A stretch of DNA of 64,000 nucleotides, taken from Nostoc sp. LEGE 06077 (GTDB taxonomy: Bacteria > Cyanobacteriota > Cyanobacteriia > Cyanobacteriales > Nostocaceae). The stretch is taken from NCBI RefSeq assembly GCF_015207705.1, contig NZ_JADEWI010000031.1, positions 1 through 64,000 on the forward strand. Direction: 5' to 3'. This document shows positions 53,021-60,958 of the stretch, in pieces; within the stretch, counting starts at the first letter, position 1, and every line of letters starts with the position of its first letter. The position numbers and the translations under genes were made by a program. The notes under the pieces were generated by a model. The model did no database searches and had not been told where the DNA came from. It saw only the letters and a program-made list of their open reading frames with translations.

Positions 53021-53698
53021 ATGTTGCTATTAGAACGACATCAACGCCTCAGTGCTGATTTTAAAGTCATCTTGAAAGCACTGGTGAATTTGTACAGAGA
53101 CCCAACTAATCTTGACTATGTTTACGATATTGAAGATGGATTGCATGATAGCAAAGCCGCTAAATCATCAGTAAATTGGCTCAAAACACAATCAGCAATA
53201 GAACAACTGATTCAAGAACGATATATTGCACCTCATCCTGATATAGAAAAGCTCTTACAATATCCCGAAACATCTTTAGGCTATGCTTATGCATCCTATA
53301 TTCAAAAAAATGGTTTCGACCCTGGATTTTATCGCCCAATCAAAGTTGAAGATGATATTAGTTATCTAACTTTGCGTATGCGCCAAACTCATGATATTTG
53401 GCATGTAGTCACAGGTTTTAAGACTGATGGACTCGGAGAAATTGGACTAAAAGCTTTTGAAATGGCGCAGACACGCAGAAATTTAGCATTTGTATTAGTA
53501 GGAGTAAGTCTATTAGGTACATTGGTAAAATCGCCAGACCAACTGCCTAATTTATTAGAACAAATAACTCTGGGATATAAGATGGGGTCAACAGCAAAGC
53601 CACTATTGACGCAAAAATGGGAAGAACATTGGGATAAGCCTTTATCAGAATGGAGAGACAAATTAGATATTCAACCAGCATCATTCAATTCTTTTTGA
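53021..53698 (+). CDS. Coq4 family protein
   Basis: A 225-aa protein with the Coq4 metal motif HDxxHx11E: His124-Asp125, His128 and Glu140 in THDIWHVVTGFKTDGLGE. In eukaryotes and some bacteria COQ4 acts in ubiquinone synthesis at the ring C1 position. Cyanobacteria make plastoquinone rather than ubiquinone, so the target here is open. It sits between ureB (28 bp) and ureC (30 bp) in the urease operon, which is unusual. No signal peptide; the GVSLLGTLVKSP segment is amphipathic. Confidence 0.88.
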   Translation: MLLLERHQRLSADFKVILKALVNLYRDPTNLDYVYDIEDGLHDSKAAKSSVNWLKTQSAIEQLIQERYIAPHPDIEKLLQYPETSLGYAYASYIQKNGFDPGFYRPIKVEDDISYLTLRMRQTHDIWHVVTGFKTDGLGEIGLKAFEMAQTRRNLAFVLVGVSLLGTLVKSPDQLPNLLEQITLGYKMGSTAKPLLTQKWEEHWDKPLSEWRDKLDIQPASFNSF

Positions 53699-53728
53699 CC
53701 ACATCTTACATCTCGAAGGAATTAAATA

Positions 53729-55435
53729 ATGAGTTATAGAATGGATCGCCGCGCCTACGCAGAAACATACGGGCCGACAGTAGGCGATCGCATCCGCCTG
53801 GCTGATACAGAATTATTTATCGAAGTAGAACAAGACTTTACTACCTACGGCGATGAAGTGAAATTCGGTGGTGGTAAAGTTATTCGTGATGGGATGGGAC
53901 AATCCCCCATTTCTAACGCCGATGGTGCTGTAGATTTAGTCATTACTAATGCTTTGATTCTCGATTGGTGGGGAGTAGTCAAAGCAGACATCGGCATTAA
54001 AGATGGCAAGATATTTAAAATTGGTAAAGCGGGTAATCCATATATTCAAGACAATGTAGATATTATTATTGGCCCCGGAACCGAAGCCTTAGCTGGGGAA
54101 GGAATGATTCTCACCGCTGGCGGGATTGATAGCCATATTCATTTTATTTGTCCCCAACAAATTGAAGTTGCGATCGCCTCTGGAATTACAACGATGATTG
54201 GTGGCGGAACTGGCCCCGCTACGGGAACCAACGCCACCACCTGTACCCCCGGCCCTTGGAACATTTACCGGATGTTACAAGCTGCGGATGCTTTTCCTGT
54301 CAACTTAGGTTTTTTGGGTAAAGGTAATGCCAGTCAACCCCAAGCATTAGCCGAACAAGTCCAAGCTGGTGCAATGGGTTTAAAGCTGCATGAAGATTGG
54401 GGGACAACTCCCGCGGCGATTGATACTTGTTTGAGTGTGGCTGATGAATACGATGTGCAGGTAGCCATCCATACCGATACTCTCAACGAAGCTGGATTTG
54501 TGGAAGATACCATCGCCGCTTTCAAAAACCGCACTATTCACACATACCACACCGAAGGCGCAGGCGGTGGACATGCACCAGATATTATTAAAGTCTGCGG
54601 TCAAGCCAATGTTTTACCATCTTCTACTAATCCCACCCGTCCCTACACTCTCAATACCTTAGATGAACACCTAGATATGTTGATGGTATGTCATCACCTC
54701 GACCCAGCAATTCCCGAAGATGTGGCTTTTGCTGAATCTCGGATACGCCGAGAAACCATCGCCGCTGAAGATATTTTGCACGACTTAGGCGCGTTCAGTA
54801 TGATTTCTTCTGACTCCCAAGCAATGGGAAGAGTGGGCGAGGTGATAATTCGCACATGGCAAACAGCCCACAAGATGAAGGTACAGCGGGGAAGTCTGGA
54901 GGGAGATAGTCAAGCTGACAATTTACGCGCCAAAAGATATGTTGCTAAGTACACCATTAACCCAGCAATTACGCATGGTATTGCTGATTATGTCGGTTCG
55001 GTAGAAGCAGGAAAACTCGCAGACTTATGTTTGTGGCGACCTGCGTTTTTTGGTGTCAAACCAGAGATTGTAATTAAAGGTGGGATGATTGCTTGGGCGC
55101 AAATGGGGGATGCTAACGCCAGTATTCCCACACCGCAACCAGTACATACAAGGCCGATGTTTGGCAGTTTTGCTGGTGCTAGAAGTGCGACATCTTTCAC
55201 TTTTGTTTCCCAAGCAGCGTTAGAAAGAGAAATTCCTAGTCAGTTGAAATTGCAAAAAATCGCTGTTGCTGTAACTGGAACACGTCAGTTAAGTAAAGGC
55301 GACTTGAAGCTAAATGACGCGTTACCCCAAATCGAAGTAGATCCAGAAACATATCAAGTCAGGGCTGATGGCGAATTGCTGACTTGTGAACCTGCAACAG
55401 TTTTACCAATGGCGCAGCGTTACTTTTTATTTTGA
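53729..55435 (+). CDS. ureC: urease subunit alpha
   Basis: The 568-aa catalytic subunit. Nickel ligands and active residues are in place: His136 and His138 (DSHIHFICP), the carbamylated Lys219 ([11 protein letters not shown]), His248 ([10 protein letters not shown]), His274 ([11 protein letters not shown]), the flap Cys321-His322 (VCHHLD) and Asp362 (SSDSQAMGR). GAAGGAATTAAATA upstream serves as ribosome binding site. Last gene of the cluster; it stops 5 bp before a perfect palindrome. Confidence 0.99.
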   Translation: MSYRMDRRAYAETYGPTVGDRIRLADTELFIEVEQDFTTYGDEVKFGGGKVIRDGMGQSPISNADGAVDLVITNALILDWWGVVKADIGIKDGKIFKIGKAGNPYIQDNVDIIIGPGTEALAGEGMILTAGGIDSHIHFICPQQIEVAIASGITTMIGGGTGPATGTNATTCTPGPWNIYRMLQAADAFPVNLGFLGKGNASQPQALAEQVQAGAMGLKLHEDWGTTPAAIDTCLSVADEYDVQVAIHTDTLNEAGFVEDTIAAFKNRTIHTYHTEGAGGGHAPDIIKVCGQANVLPSSTNPTRPYTLNTLDEHLDMLMVCHHLDPAIPEDVAFAESRIRRETIAAEDILHDLGAFSMISSDSQAMGRVGEVIIRTWQTAHKMKVQRGSLEGDSQADNLRAKRYVAKYTINPAITHGIADYVGSVEAGKLADLCLWRPAFFGVKPEIVIKGGMIAWAQMGDANASIPTPQPVHTRPMFGSFAGARSATSFTFVSQAALEREIPSQLKLQKIAVAVTGTRQLSKGDLKLNDALPQIEVDPETYQVRADGELLTCEPATVLPMAQRYFLF

Positions 55436-55440
55436 GGTGC

Positions 55441-55486
55441 AAAAATGAAGAGAGACAATGCGATCGCATTGTCTCTCTTCATTTTT
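55441..55486. terminator. 46-bp perfect palindrome centred on HIP1, bidirectional terminator
   Basis: The 46 bases are their own reverse complement, beginning AAAAATGAAGAGAGACAATG and with GCGATCGC at the centre. An A-run precedes and a T-run ends the stem in both directions. It lies between the ureC stop and the stop of the convergent repeat protein. Confidence 0.9.
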
Positions 55487-55493
55487 CAATCCC

Positions 55494-56270
55494 TTACTTG
55501 GAAGGAGATGCCGAGCCTGGTTTAATGCTATTGTCAGGTGTACCAGTAGAATCTGGTGCAGGAGTTACACTGCCAGGAGTGCTGGAATCTGGTGTAGTTG
55601 TGCTACCTGGGGCTGGTGTAATTTGATTCGGAGTTGTGGAATCTGGTGCAGGAGTTACACTACCAGGAGTTGTGGAATCTGGTGCAGGAGTTACACTACC
55701 AGGAGTTGTGGAATCTGGTACAGGAGTTACACTACCAGGAGTTGTGGAATCTGGTGCAGGAGTTACACTACCAGGAATTGTGGAATCTGGTGTAGTTGTG
55801 CTACCTGGGGCTGGTGTAATTTGATTCGGAGTTGTGCTACCAGGAGTTGTGGAATCTGGTAAAGTTGTGCCGCCTGGGGCTGGTGTTGTATTGGTAGGAT
55901 TGGTAGTATCTGGTACTGTTGTACTGCCAGGAGTGGTAGGTTCAGCAGGTACTGTTGTACTGTCTGGAGTTGTTCCAGGTGTGGTTGTGCTGTCGGGTGT
56001 TGTACTTCCCGAAGGCTGTGTTTCTGGTACGGTGGTAGTACCGGAGGAACTTGGGGTGAGTGGTTGACCGTTGGGACAACGGGAATTTAAGGGGAAACGT
56101 TCACACAGAATTTTTAACCCTTCTGGTGAAAGCTGAATTTCCGTTGGTGAACTAGTGGATGTGCTACTGGATTGAGCAATTGGGGATTTACTGGATTGAG
56201 CAACTGCAACGTTAGCACTCAAAGCCAAAGTCAAAGCTGTACCAATCAACGACAGAGATTTTCCCTTCAT
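55494..56270 (-). CDS. secreted Thr/Pro/Ser-rich tandem-repeat protein
   Basis: A 258-aa protein with a signal peptide (LIGTALTLALSANVAVAQ). A short N-terminal domain of the mature form has two Cys (ILCERFPLNSRCPNGQP). From about residue 75 it is wholly low-complexity: TTP, TVP, PDST repeats and a 12-residue unit GSVTPAPDSTTP repeated in tandem, encoded by 36-bp DNA repeats. Likely an extended, possibly glycosylated, surface or periplasmic spacer protein. Function unknown. Confidence 0.85.
   Translation of the reverse strand: MKGKSLSLIGTALTLALSANVAVAQSSKSPIAQSSSTSTSSPTEIQLSPEGLKILCERFPLNSRCPNGQPLTPSSSGTTTVPETQPSGSTTPDSTTTPGTTPDSTTVPAEPTTPGSTTVPDTTNPTNTTPAPGGTTLPDSTTPGSTTPNQITPAPGSTTTPDSTIPGSVTPAPDSTTPGSVTPVPDSTTPGSVTPAPDSTTPGSVTPAPDSTTPNQITPAPGSTTTPDSSTPGSVTPAPDSTGTPDNSIKPGSASPSK
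55631..55774. repeat. 36-bp minisatellite, four tandem units
   Basis: Four consecutive 36-bp units beginning GAGTTGTGGAATCTGG, differing at very few positions. They are flanked on both sides by a longer duplicated segment containing GTAGTTGTGCTACCTGGG and ATTTGATTCGG (55580s and 55790s). All units are in frame with the secreted repeat protein. Confidence 0.9.
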
Positions 56271-56818
56271 TATGAAATTAACCTCAACGGAAACAGAACA
56301 CTCGCCCCATTAAACCAAACAATTAAATTTAGAAAATCATCCTAAAAGCTGATGTTTATTTATGCTGTGGAATTTAGCTGTAGATGCTATAAAATAGCAG
56401 CCTTAATGGTTTACCTCAAGCATCTTAGTTGTTATAAATACAAAAATATCTGCGAGTAGATCTAGTTATGAAAGGAAAAATGCCTGATAAAATCAGAGAT
56501 ATAGAATCAAAAACAGAAATTTATCAATGTAATTCAGATAACTCAACCAATTAAATTTAATTGCTGTTTAGATATTGTCTAGAAAATTATTAAAATGTTT
56601 TAGGCGACGCGACTCAATATTCTACAAACTATTGCAACAATTACCATCTTTGTTATTTTAGCTACTGAAACATTCTCCAAATAATGTTGAAAGTTATATT
56701 CTTCAACCCAATCGACACTAGGTGTAATTTTTAACTTTTTGCGATCGCTTCAAAATCCGAAAAGTTGTACAGTAAGCTTGTATATCACTTTGTTACTACT
56801 CAATTTAAGTACAAGCTT
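56271..56818. other. AT-rich intergenic region, 548 bp
   Basis: No gene seen. Near its end, TAAGCTTGTA (56773-56782) pairs perfectly with TACAAGCTTA (56810-56819), and the last base is the A of the next start codon. Such a stem could affect translation initiation. Confidence 0.5.
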
Positions 56819-57283
56819 ATGGTAGAACCTTTAACAGCAGCAGTGATTGTCACCTTATTTTTCTCGGAAGCAATCAAAGAAAGTGGTAAAGCTTTAGGTA
56901 AAGGTGCGGCTGATACATTTACGAAACTAGTAGACACCATTCGCGAAAAGTTTCAAGCGAATAGCATAGATGGAATACTAACACAAGCACAAAATCAACC
57001 AACAGACACAAATAAAACAATTCTTCAAAGTGTACTGCAAACTCAGATGGATGCAGATGCAGAATTTGCGAATAAATTGAAAGCACTAGTTGAACAGCTA
57101 AAGTCACAAGATGCAACTATCCGTCAAGTAGTTTTGAGTGATATTGCATTAACTGAGGGTGTCACAGTAAAAGATCTGACTCAAAAAGTTGCGGGGGATG
57201 GTTCAGTTGAGCAAGTAAACGTTAAAGGAGTGACAGCTAAAAACATTGATGTGAGTAATTTAAACCAACAAGTTGAAAGATAA
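56819..57283 (+). CDS. putative effector paired with the downstream NLR (HeLo/Bell-like N-terminus, amyloid-like C-terminal motif)
   Basis: A 154-aa protein from the ATG at 56819 (an in-frame TTG lies at 56765). The N-terminus is a hydrophobic helix (LTAAVIVTLFFSEAIKE) followed by an amphipathic helical region with Gly/Ala (GKALGKGAADTF) up to about residue 108. This resembles the small pore-forming-type domains (HeLo, Bell) that precede amyloid motifs; the assignment is tentative. The C-terminal 45 residues contain two short beta-type repeats, GVTVKDLTQ (114-122) and NIDVSNLNQ (142-150). The first matches NITIKDITQ in the N-terminus of the NLR encoded next. Gap to that gene is 99 bp and holds a repeat. 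Confidence 0.7.
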   Translation: MVEPLTAAVIVTLFFSEAIKESGKALGKGAADTFTKLVDTIREKFQANSIDGILTQAQNQPTDTNKTILQSVLQTQMDADAEFANKLKALVEQLKSQDATIRQVVLSDIALTEGVTVKDLTQKVAGDGSVEQVNVKGVTAKNIDVSNLNQQVER

Positions 57284-57310
57284 TTCATAATTTTCAATTT
57301 ATCGCAGTTT

Positions 57311-57345
57311 GTAGGTTGGGTGGAGCGATAGCAAAACCCAACAAA
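57311..57345. repeat. dispersed palindromic repeat between the effector and NLR genes
   Basis: GTAGGTTGGGTGGAGCGATA followed by GCAAAACCCAACAAAAG; GTTGGGT (57315-57321) pairs with ACCCAAC (57336-57342). A well-known Nostoc-type dispersed repeat. Confidence 0.7.
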
Positions 57346-57382
57346 AGCCTCATAATGTAATGCCATATTTTAATTTAAAATT

Positions 57383-59878
57383 ATGACTAACGAGTCAGAC
57401 TCTGAAGTTGTACAAGTAAAACTTGAAAATTTACAAGTTGGTGGCAATATCACAATAAAAGATATTACCCAGATTTACCAAACATTTAATAATTTAGATA
57501 ATATTCCTAAACCAACTGGATTTCCGCAAAACATTCCTAAAAGTAACACAGATAAATTTGTCGGAAGAGAGGGAAAATTAAAACGCCTCTATCAACAGTT
57601 GCAACGTAATGATGAAGTAGTCATTGCGGCTGTGGAAGGTATGGGGGGCGTGGGAAAAACTGAATTAGCGATCCAGTATTCGCTGCTGCATTTACAATTA
57701 CATACTTACCCTGGTGGAATTTGTTGGCTACAAGGAAGAGCAGAAGATATTGGTTTGCAAATTGTACAATTTGCCAGAACAGATTTAGGTTTGCCAATAC
57801 CTGATGATTTAGAGTTACCGGAGCGAGTGCGTTGGTGTTGGCAACATTGGCGGGAGGGAAATACGCTCATAGTTTTAGATGATGTGACAAATTACAGCGC
57901 AATAAAACCTTATCTACCGCCACAACCATCTCAGTTTAAGGTAATTATCACCACGCGACTCAAGTTAGATTTAGCTGGTTCTTTATTTCTGGAAGTTTTA
58001 CAAGAAATTGATGCACTGTTATTACTGACTGAATTAGTTGGGGAAGATAAAGTAAAGCAAGAATCTGCAAAGGCTCAAGAACTTTGTCAGCGTTTAGGCT
58101 ATTTACCTTTAGCGTTACAATTAGTGGGAAGGTATGTAAAAAAACGCAAGATATCTTTAGCAGAGATGTTGCGACGGCTAGAAGAAAAAGGATTAGCTCA
58201 TCCTTCTTTAGTGGTGAATGAAAATGACCCGATTTGGACACTTGATGTAAAACGAGGAGTAGCCGCAGCTTTTGAATTGAGTTGGACAGAATTAAGTGAA
58301 CTTGCTCAAGAGTTAGGGTGTTTATTAAGTTTATTTGCTTTGGCTCCAATTCCTTGGAATTTGGTAAAAAGTGCGGCAAAAGAGAAAGATGTTGAAACAT
58401 TGGAAGATGCGAGAGTTGAATTGGAAAATTTGCACTTAATCCAAGGTGAAGACAGTTATCAGTTACATCGACTGATTCAAGAGTTTTTTAGAGGTAAGCA
58501 AAATAATTTAGCTGTTGCTGATAAACAAAAATATAGTTACTGTGCTGCAATGGTAAAAGAAGCGCAAGCAATTCCTCAAAAACCTGTATTGGAAGACATT
58601 AATACATTTACTCCCGTTATTAGCCACCTTGCTGAAGTTGCCAAAGCTTACCACACTTGGTTAAGTGATGAAGATTTAATTTGGCCGTTTTTTGGCTTAG
58701 GTCAATTTTATGAAGGTCAAGGAGCTTACGCCCAAGCTTTACCTTGGCGAAAGCAATGTTTATCAGTGGCAAAACAGCGCTTGGGAGAAGAGCATCCTTA
58801 TGTCGCCGCCAGTTACAACAATTTGGCATCACTTTACAAATTTCAAGGACAGTACAGGGAAGCAGAACCACTGCTTCAAAAAGCTTTGCAACTCATGCAA
58901 CGGCTGCTGGGAGAAGAACATCCTGATGTCGCCACCAGTTACAACAATTTAGCTAATCTTTATTGGTTTCAAGGACGTTACAGTGAAGCTGAACCACTTT
59001 ACCACAAAGCTTTGCAACTCATGCAACGGCTACTAGGAGAAGAACATCCTGATGTCGCTACCAGTTACAACAATTTAGCTAATCTTTACTATTTACAAGG
59101 ACATTACAACAAAGCCGAATTACTGTTTCAAAAAGCTTTGCAACTTATGCAACGGCTGCTAGGAGAAGAACATCAAGATATCGCCACCAGTTACAACACT
59201 TTGGCTAACCTTTACAATTCTCAAGGACGTTACAGTGAAGCCGAACCACTTTACCAAAAAGCGCTGCAACTCAGGCAACGGCTTTTGGGTGAAGAGCATC
59301 TCTCAGTCGCCACCAGTTACAACAACTTGGCATCACTATACAATTTACAAGGACGGTATAGCGAAGCCGAACCATATTACCAAAAAGCTTTGCAAATCAA
59401 GCAACGGCTACTAGGAGAAGAGCATCCCGATGTCGCTGCCATTTACAACAATTTGGGATCACTCTACAATTCTCAAAGACAGTTCAATAAAGCTGAACCA
59501 TTGTTACAAAAAGCGTTGCAACTCAGACAACATCTGCTAGGAGAAGAGCATCGAGATGTCGCTCAGAGTTACCACAACTTGGCTTTTCTCTACAATTCCC
59601 AAAAACGGTACAGCGAGGCAGAACCACTTTACCAAAAAGCGCTGCAACTCAGGCAACGGCTTTTAGGAAAAGATCATCCTGATGTCGCTACCAGTTACTA
59701 CACTTTGGCATTTTTATACCATTCTCAAGGACGATACAGCGAGGCCGAACCACTCTACCAGAAGGCTTTGCAAATTGCAGAACTGAGTTTAGGGGTAAAT
59801 CATCCCAATACAATTGCTATTCGTGAAAATCTGGCTATTTGTCAGCAAGAATGGTCACGGGTAATTAAGAGAGGGTAA
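57383..59878 (+). CDS. NB-ARC STAND ATPase with TPR array (NLR-like)
   Basis: An 831-aa protein. The N-terminus (residues 8-35, VVQVKLENLQVGGNITIKDI and on) is a beta-rich, Gln/Asn/Gly-containing motif. A NB-ARC domain follows: Walker A GMGGVGKT (86-93), Walker B TLIVLDDV (161-168), sensor KVIITTR (186-192), and the GLPL-like GYLPLALQL. A winged-helix-like segment spans about residues 290-380. From about residue 440 there are at least eight near-identical 42-residue TPRs (DVATSYNNLANLY, QGRYSEAEPLYQKALQL, RLLGEEH). Such proteins oligomerise upon ligand sensing by the TPRs and activate an effector. No catalytic effector domain is fused, so signalling probably passes to the upstream protein through the shared motif. 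Confidence 0.93.
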   Translation: MTNESDSEVVQVKLENLQVGGNITIKDITQIYQTFNNLDNIPKPTGFPQNIPKSNTDKFVGREGKLKRLYQQLQRNDEVVIAAVEGMGGVGKTELAIQYSLLHLQLHTYPGGICWLQGRAEDIGLQIVQFARTDLGLPIPDDLELPERVRWCWQHWREGNTLIVLDDVTNYSAIKPYLPPQPSQFKVIITTRLKLDLAGSLFLEVLQEIDALLLLTELVGEDKVKQESAKAQELCQRLGYLPLALQLVGRYVKKRKISLAEMLRRLEEKGLAHPSLVVNENDPIWTLDVKRGVAAAFELSWTELSELAQELGCLLSLFALAPIPWNLVKSAAKEKDVETLEDARVELENLHLIQGEDSYQLHRLIQEFFRGKQNNLAVADKQKYSYCAAMVKEAQAIPQKPVLEDINTFTPVISHLAEVAKAYHTWLSDEDLIWPFFGLGQFYEGQGAYAQALPWRKQCLSVAKQRLGEEHPYVAASYNNLASLYKFQGQYREAEPLLQKALQLMQRLLGEEHPDVATSYNNLANLYWFQGRYSEAEPLYHKALQLMQRLLGEEHPDVATSYNNLANLYYLQGHYNKAELLFQKALQLMQRLLGEEHQDIATSYNTLANLYNSQGRYSEAEPLYQKALQLRQRLLGEEHLSVATSYNNLASLYNLQGRYSEAEPYYQKALQIKQRLLGEEHPDVAAIYNNLGSLYNSQRQFNKAEPLLQKALQLRQHLLGEEHRDVAQSYHNLAFLYNSQKRYSEAEPLYQKALQLRQRLLGKDHPDVATSYYTLAFLYHSQGRYSEAEPLYQKALQIAELSLGVNHPNTIAIRENLAICQQEWSRVIKRG
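58793..59800. repeat. 126-bp tandem coding repeats (TPR array)
   Basis: About eight units of 126 bp, each containing GGAGAAGAACATCCTGATGT-like sequence, encode the 42-residue TPRs. High DNA similarity between units suggests recent expansion or gene conversion. Confidence 0.85.
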
Positions 59879-59914
59879 GGCGGAGAGGTGTAAGTTTTTG
59901 ACGTTGTTTAATTT

Positions 59915-59962
59915 TCAACGCGGAGGGGCGCAGAGATAAGCGCAAAGTTACGCGGAGTTTGA
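59915..59962. repeat. interspersed repeat of the GCGCAGAG / GCAAAGT family
   Basis: Contains CGCGGAGGGGCGCAGAG and GCGCAAAGTTACGCGG, the inverted form of the GCGTCC-TTTGCGG repeat seen at 14752 and 51613. Follows the NLR gene. Confidence 0.6.
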
Positions 59963-60083
59963 GTTTAAGGTTTAAGTAAATTGTATTGAGCGATCGCACC
60001 ATTCCCCTGCATTCCATTCGCGTTGATGTAAGCAAAGCAAGCTTAATTTTTAATGCGATCGCCATGTGTAATTTTAATACATT

Positions 60084-60209
60084 GTCCTGCAATGTTATTG
60101 CATTGCCCGGCCATTGCATTGCATCGGTCTGCAATGTTATTGCATCGACCTGCAATTAAATTGTATTAATCTGCAATGTTATTGCATCGACTTGTAATTG
60201 AATTGCATT
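60084..60209. repeat. six 21-bp tandem repeats, each palindromic
   Basis: Six consecutive 21-bp units with consensus CTGCAATGTTATTGCATC plus three variable bases, in the gap between the NLR gene and the next. Most units hold the inverted repeat GCAAT-gtt-ATTGC. The spacing equals two DNA helical turns. Units 1, 3 and 5 are nearly identical; 2, 4 and 6 diverge. Confidence 0.85.
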
Positions 60210-60323
60210 TAATACGGTTTGATTAACGTTTTCATCTTTGGAAGATCCCCCTAAATCCCCTATACTGTTAGATTTTTTGTTGCAATGGGTACATTAAATA
60301 TATAATTAAGTACTTAGGTAACT

Positions 60324-60698
60324 ATGACAAGTCCAGATACAACCCGCCGTTTGCGTCCTCAATTGATTAATCAAGATATTGAATCATTACATGGTTTGCA
60401 AACTATAAGCACTTACGAAACGAACCGTGCTGATGCCACTGTGACTAACTTACAACAAGCTTATCAGGCTATGTTGACTACGCAACAAGTTGAAACTGAA
60501 AAATTAACTATGTACCGTGCGGCTGCGGATGCGGCGCGATTGGCAGAATGGGAATTTCACAATGCTGTAATAGCGATGAAAGAAGTTGTGCGCGGACAGT
60601 ATGGTTCAGACAGTGACCAAGCGCAAGCTGTTGGACTGAAGAAAAAATCAGAACGCAAGCGTCCTAGTCGTAAAAAGTTGGTTGCGCTAACAAGCTAA
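60324..60698 (+). CDS. hypothetical protein with basic C-terminus
   Basis: A 124-aa protein, largely helical (NQDIESLHGLQTISTYETNRADATVTNLQQAYQAML, LTMYRAAADAARLAEWEFHNAVIAMKEVV), probably a coiled coil. It ends in a Lys/Arg-rich tail (KKKSERKRPSRKKL) that could bind nucleic acid. No known domain. It may belong with the NLR locus or stand alone. Confidence 0.75.
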   Translation: MTSPDTTRRLRPQLINQDIESLHGLQTISTYETNRADATVTNLQQAYQAMLTTQQVETEKLTMYRAAADAARLAEWEFHNAVIAMKEVVRGQYGSDSDQAQAVGLKKKSERKRPSRKKLVALTS

Positions 60699-60721
60699 TT
60701 GAGATAATTTTAATAGTCTTG

Positions 60722-60785
60722 GAGGATGACCACTTTAGGGTATTTATAAGGCAGGCAAGATGTTTACCCTACAAGAGTCATCCTC
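60722..60785. repeat. extended nested hairpin after the basic protein gene
   Basis: GAGGATGAC (60722-60730) pairs with GTCATCCTC (60777-60785), and inside it TAGGGTA (60736-60742) pairs with TACCCTA (60765-60771). The two stems are separated by a symmetric 5x5 internal loop. The inner arm holds the inverted copy of the repeat at 36574-36595. Could act as a terminator, but no T-run follows. Confidence 0.7.
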
Positions 60786-60958
60786 AATCAATCAGCAATG
60801 CTCTCTATTTTTGCTAATTTACAAGTTTAGTTAAAAGCGCAATGATCTGGAATTGCCCCAACTTCTGTTGTGGCTTATGAGTAAAATGGTGAAAGACCTG
60901 TCAGGAAATCGCCATTAGCCGATTCTTCACTGCCAAATAATCGTGATGTAAATAGCCG

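Noticed and set aside
55631-55774. Possible CRISPR-like array of 36-bp units
   Set aside because: Units are directly adjacent with no spacers, and they encode an in-frame protein repeat. No cas genes in the window.
55458-55862. Plus-strand frame with repeated GIWCRSYTTRSC-type peptide opposite the Thr/Pro repeat gene
   Set aside because: An artefact of the 36-bp repeat being open in several frames; the minus-strand frame has a signal peptide and sensible composition.
59865-60155. Minus-strand frame of 96 codons after the NLR gene
   Set aside because: Composed of dispersed and 21-bp repeats; composition (TLQTDAMQ, LRLSLRPS) reflects the repeats, not a protein.
60084-60209. Possible CRISPR array from 21-bp repeats
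   Set aside because: No unique spacers between the repeats; it is a simple tandem array.
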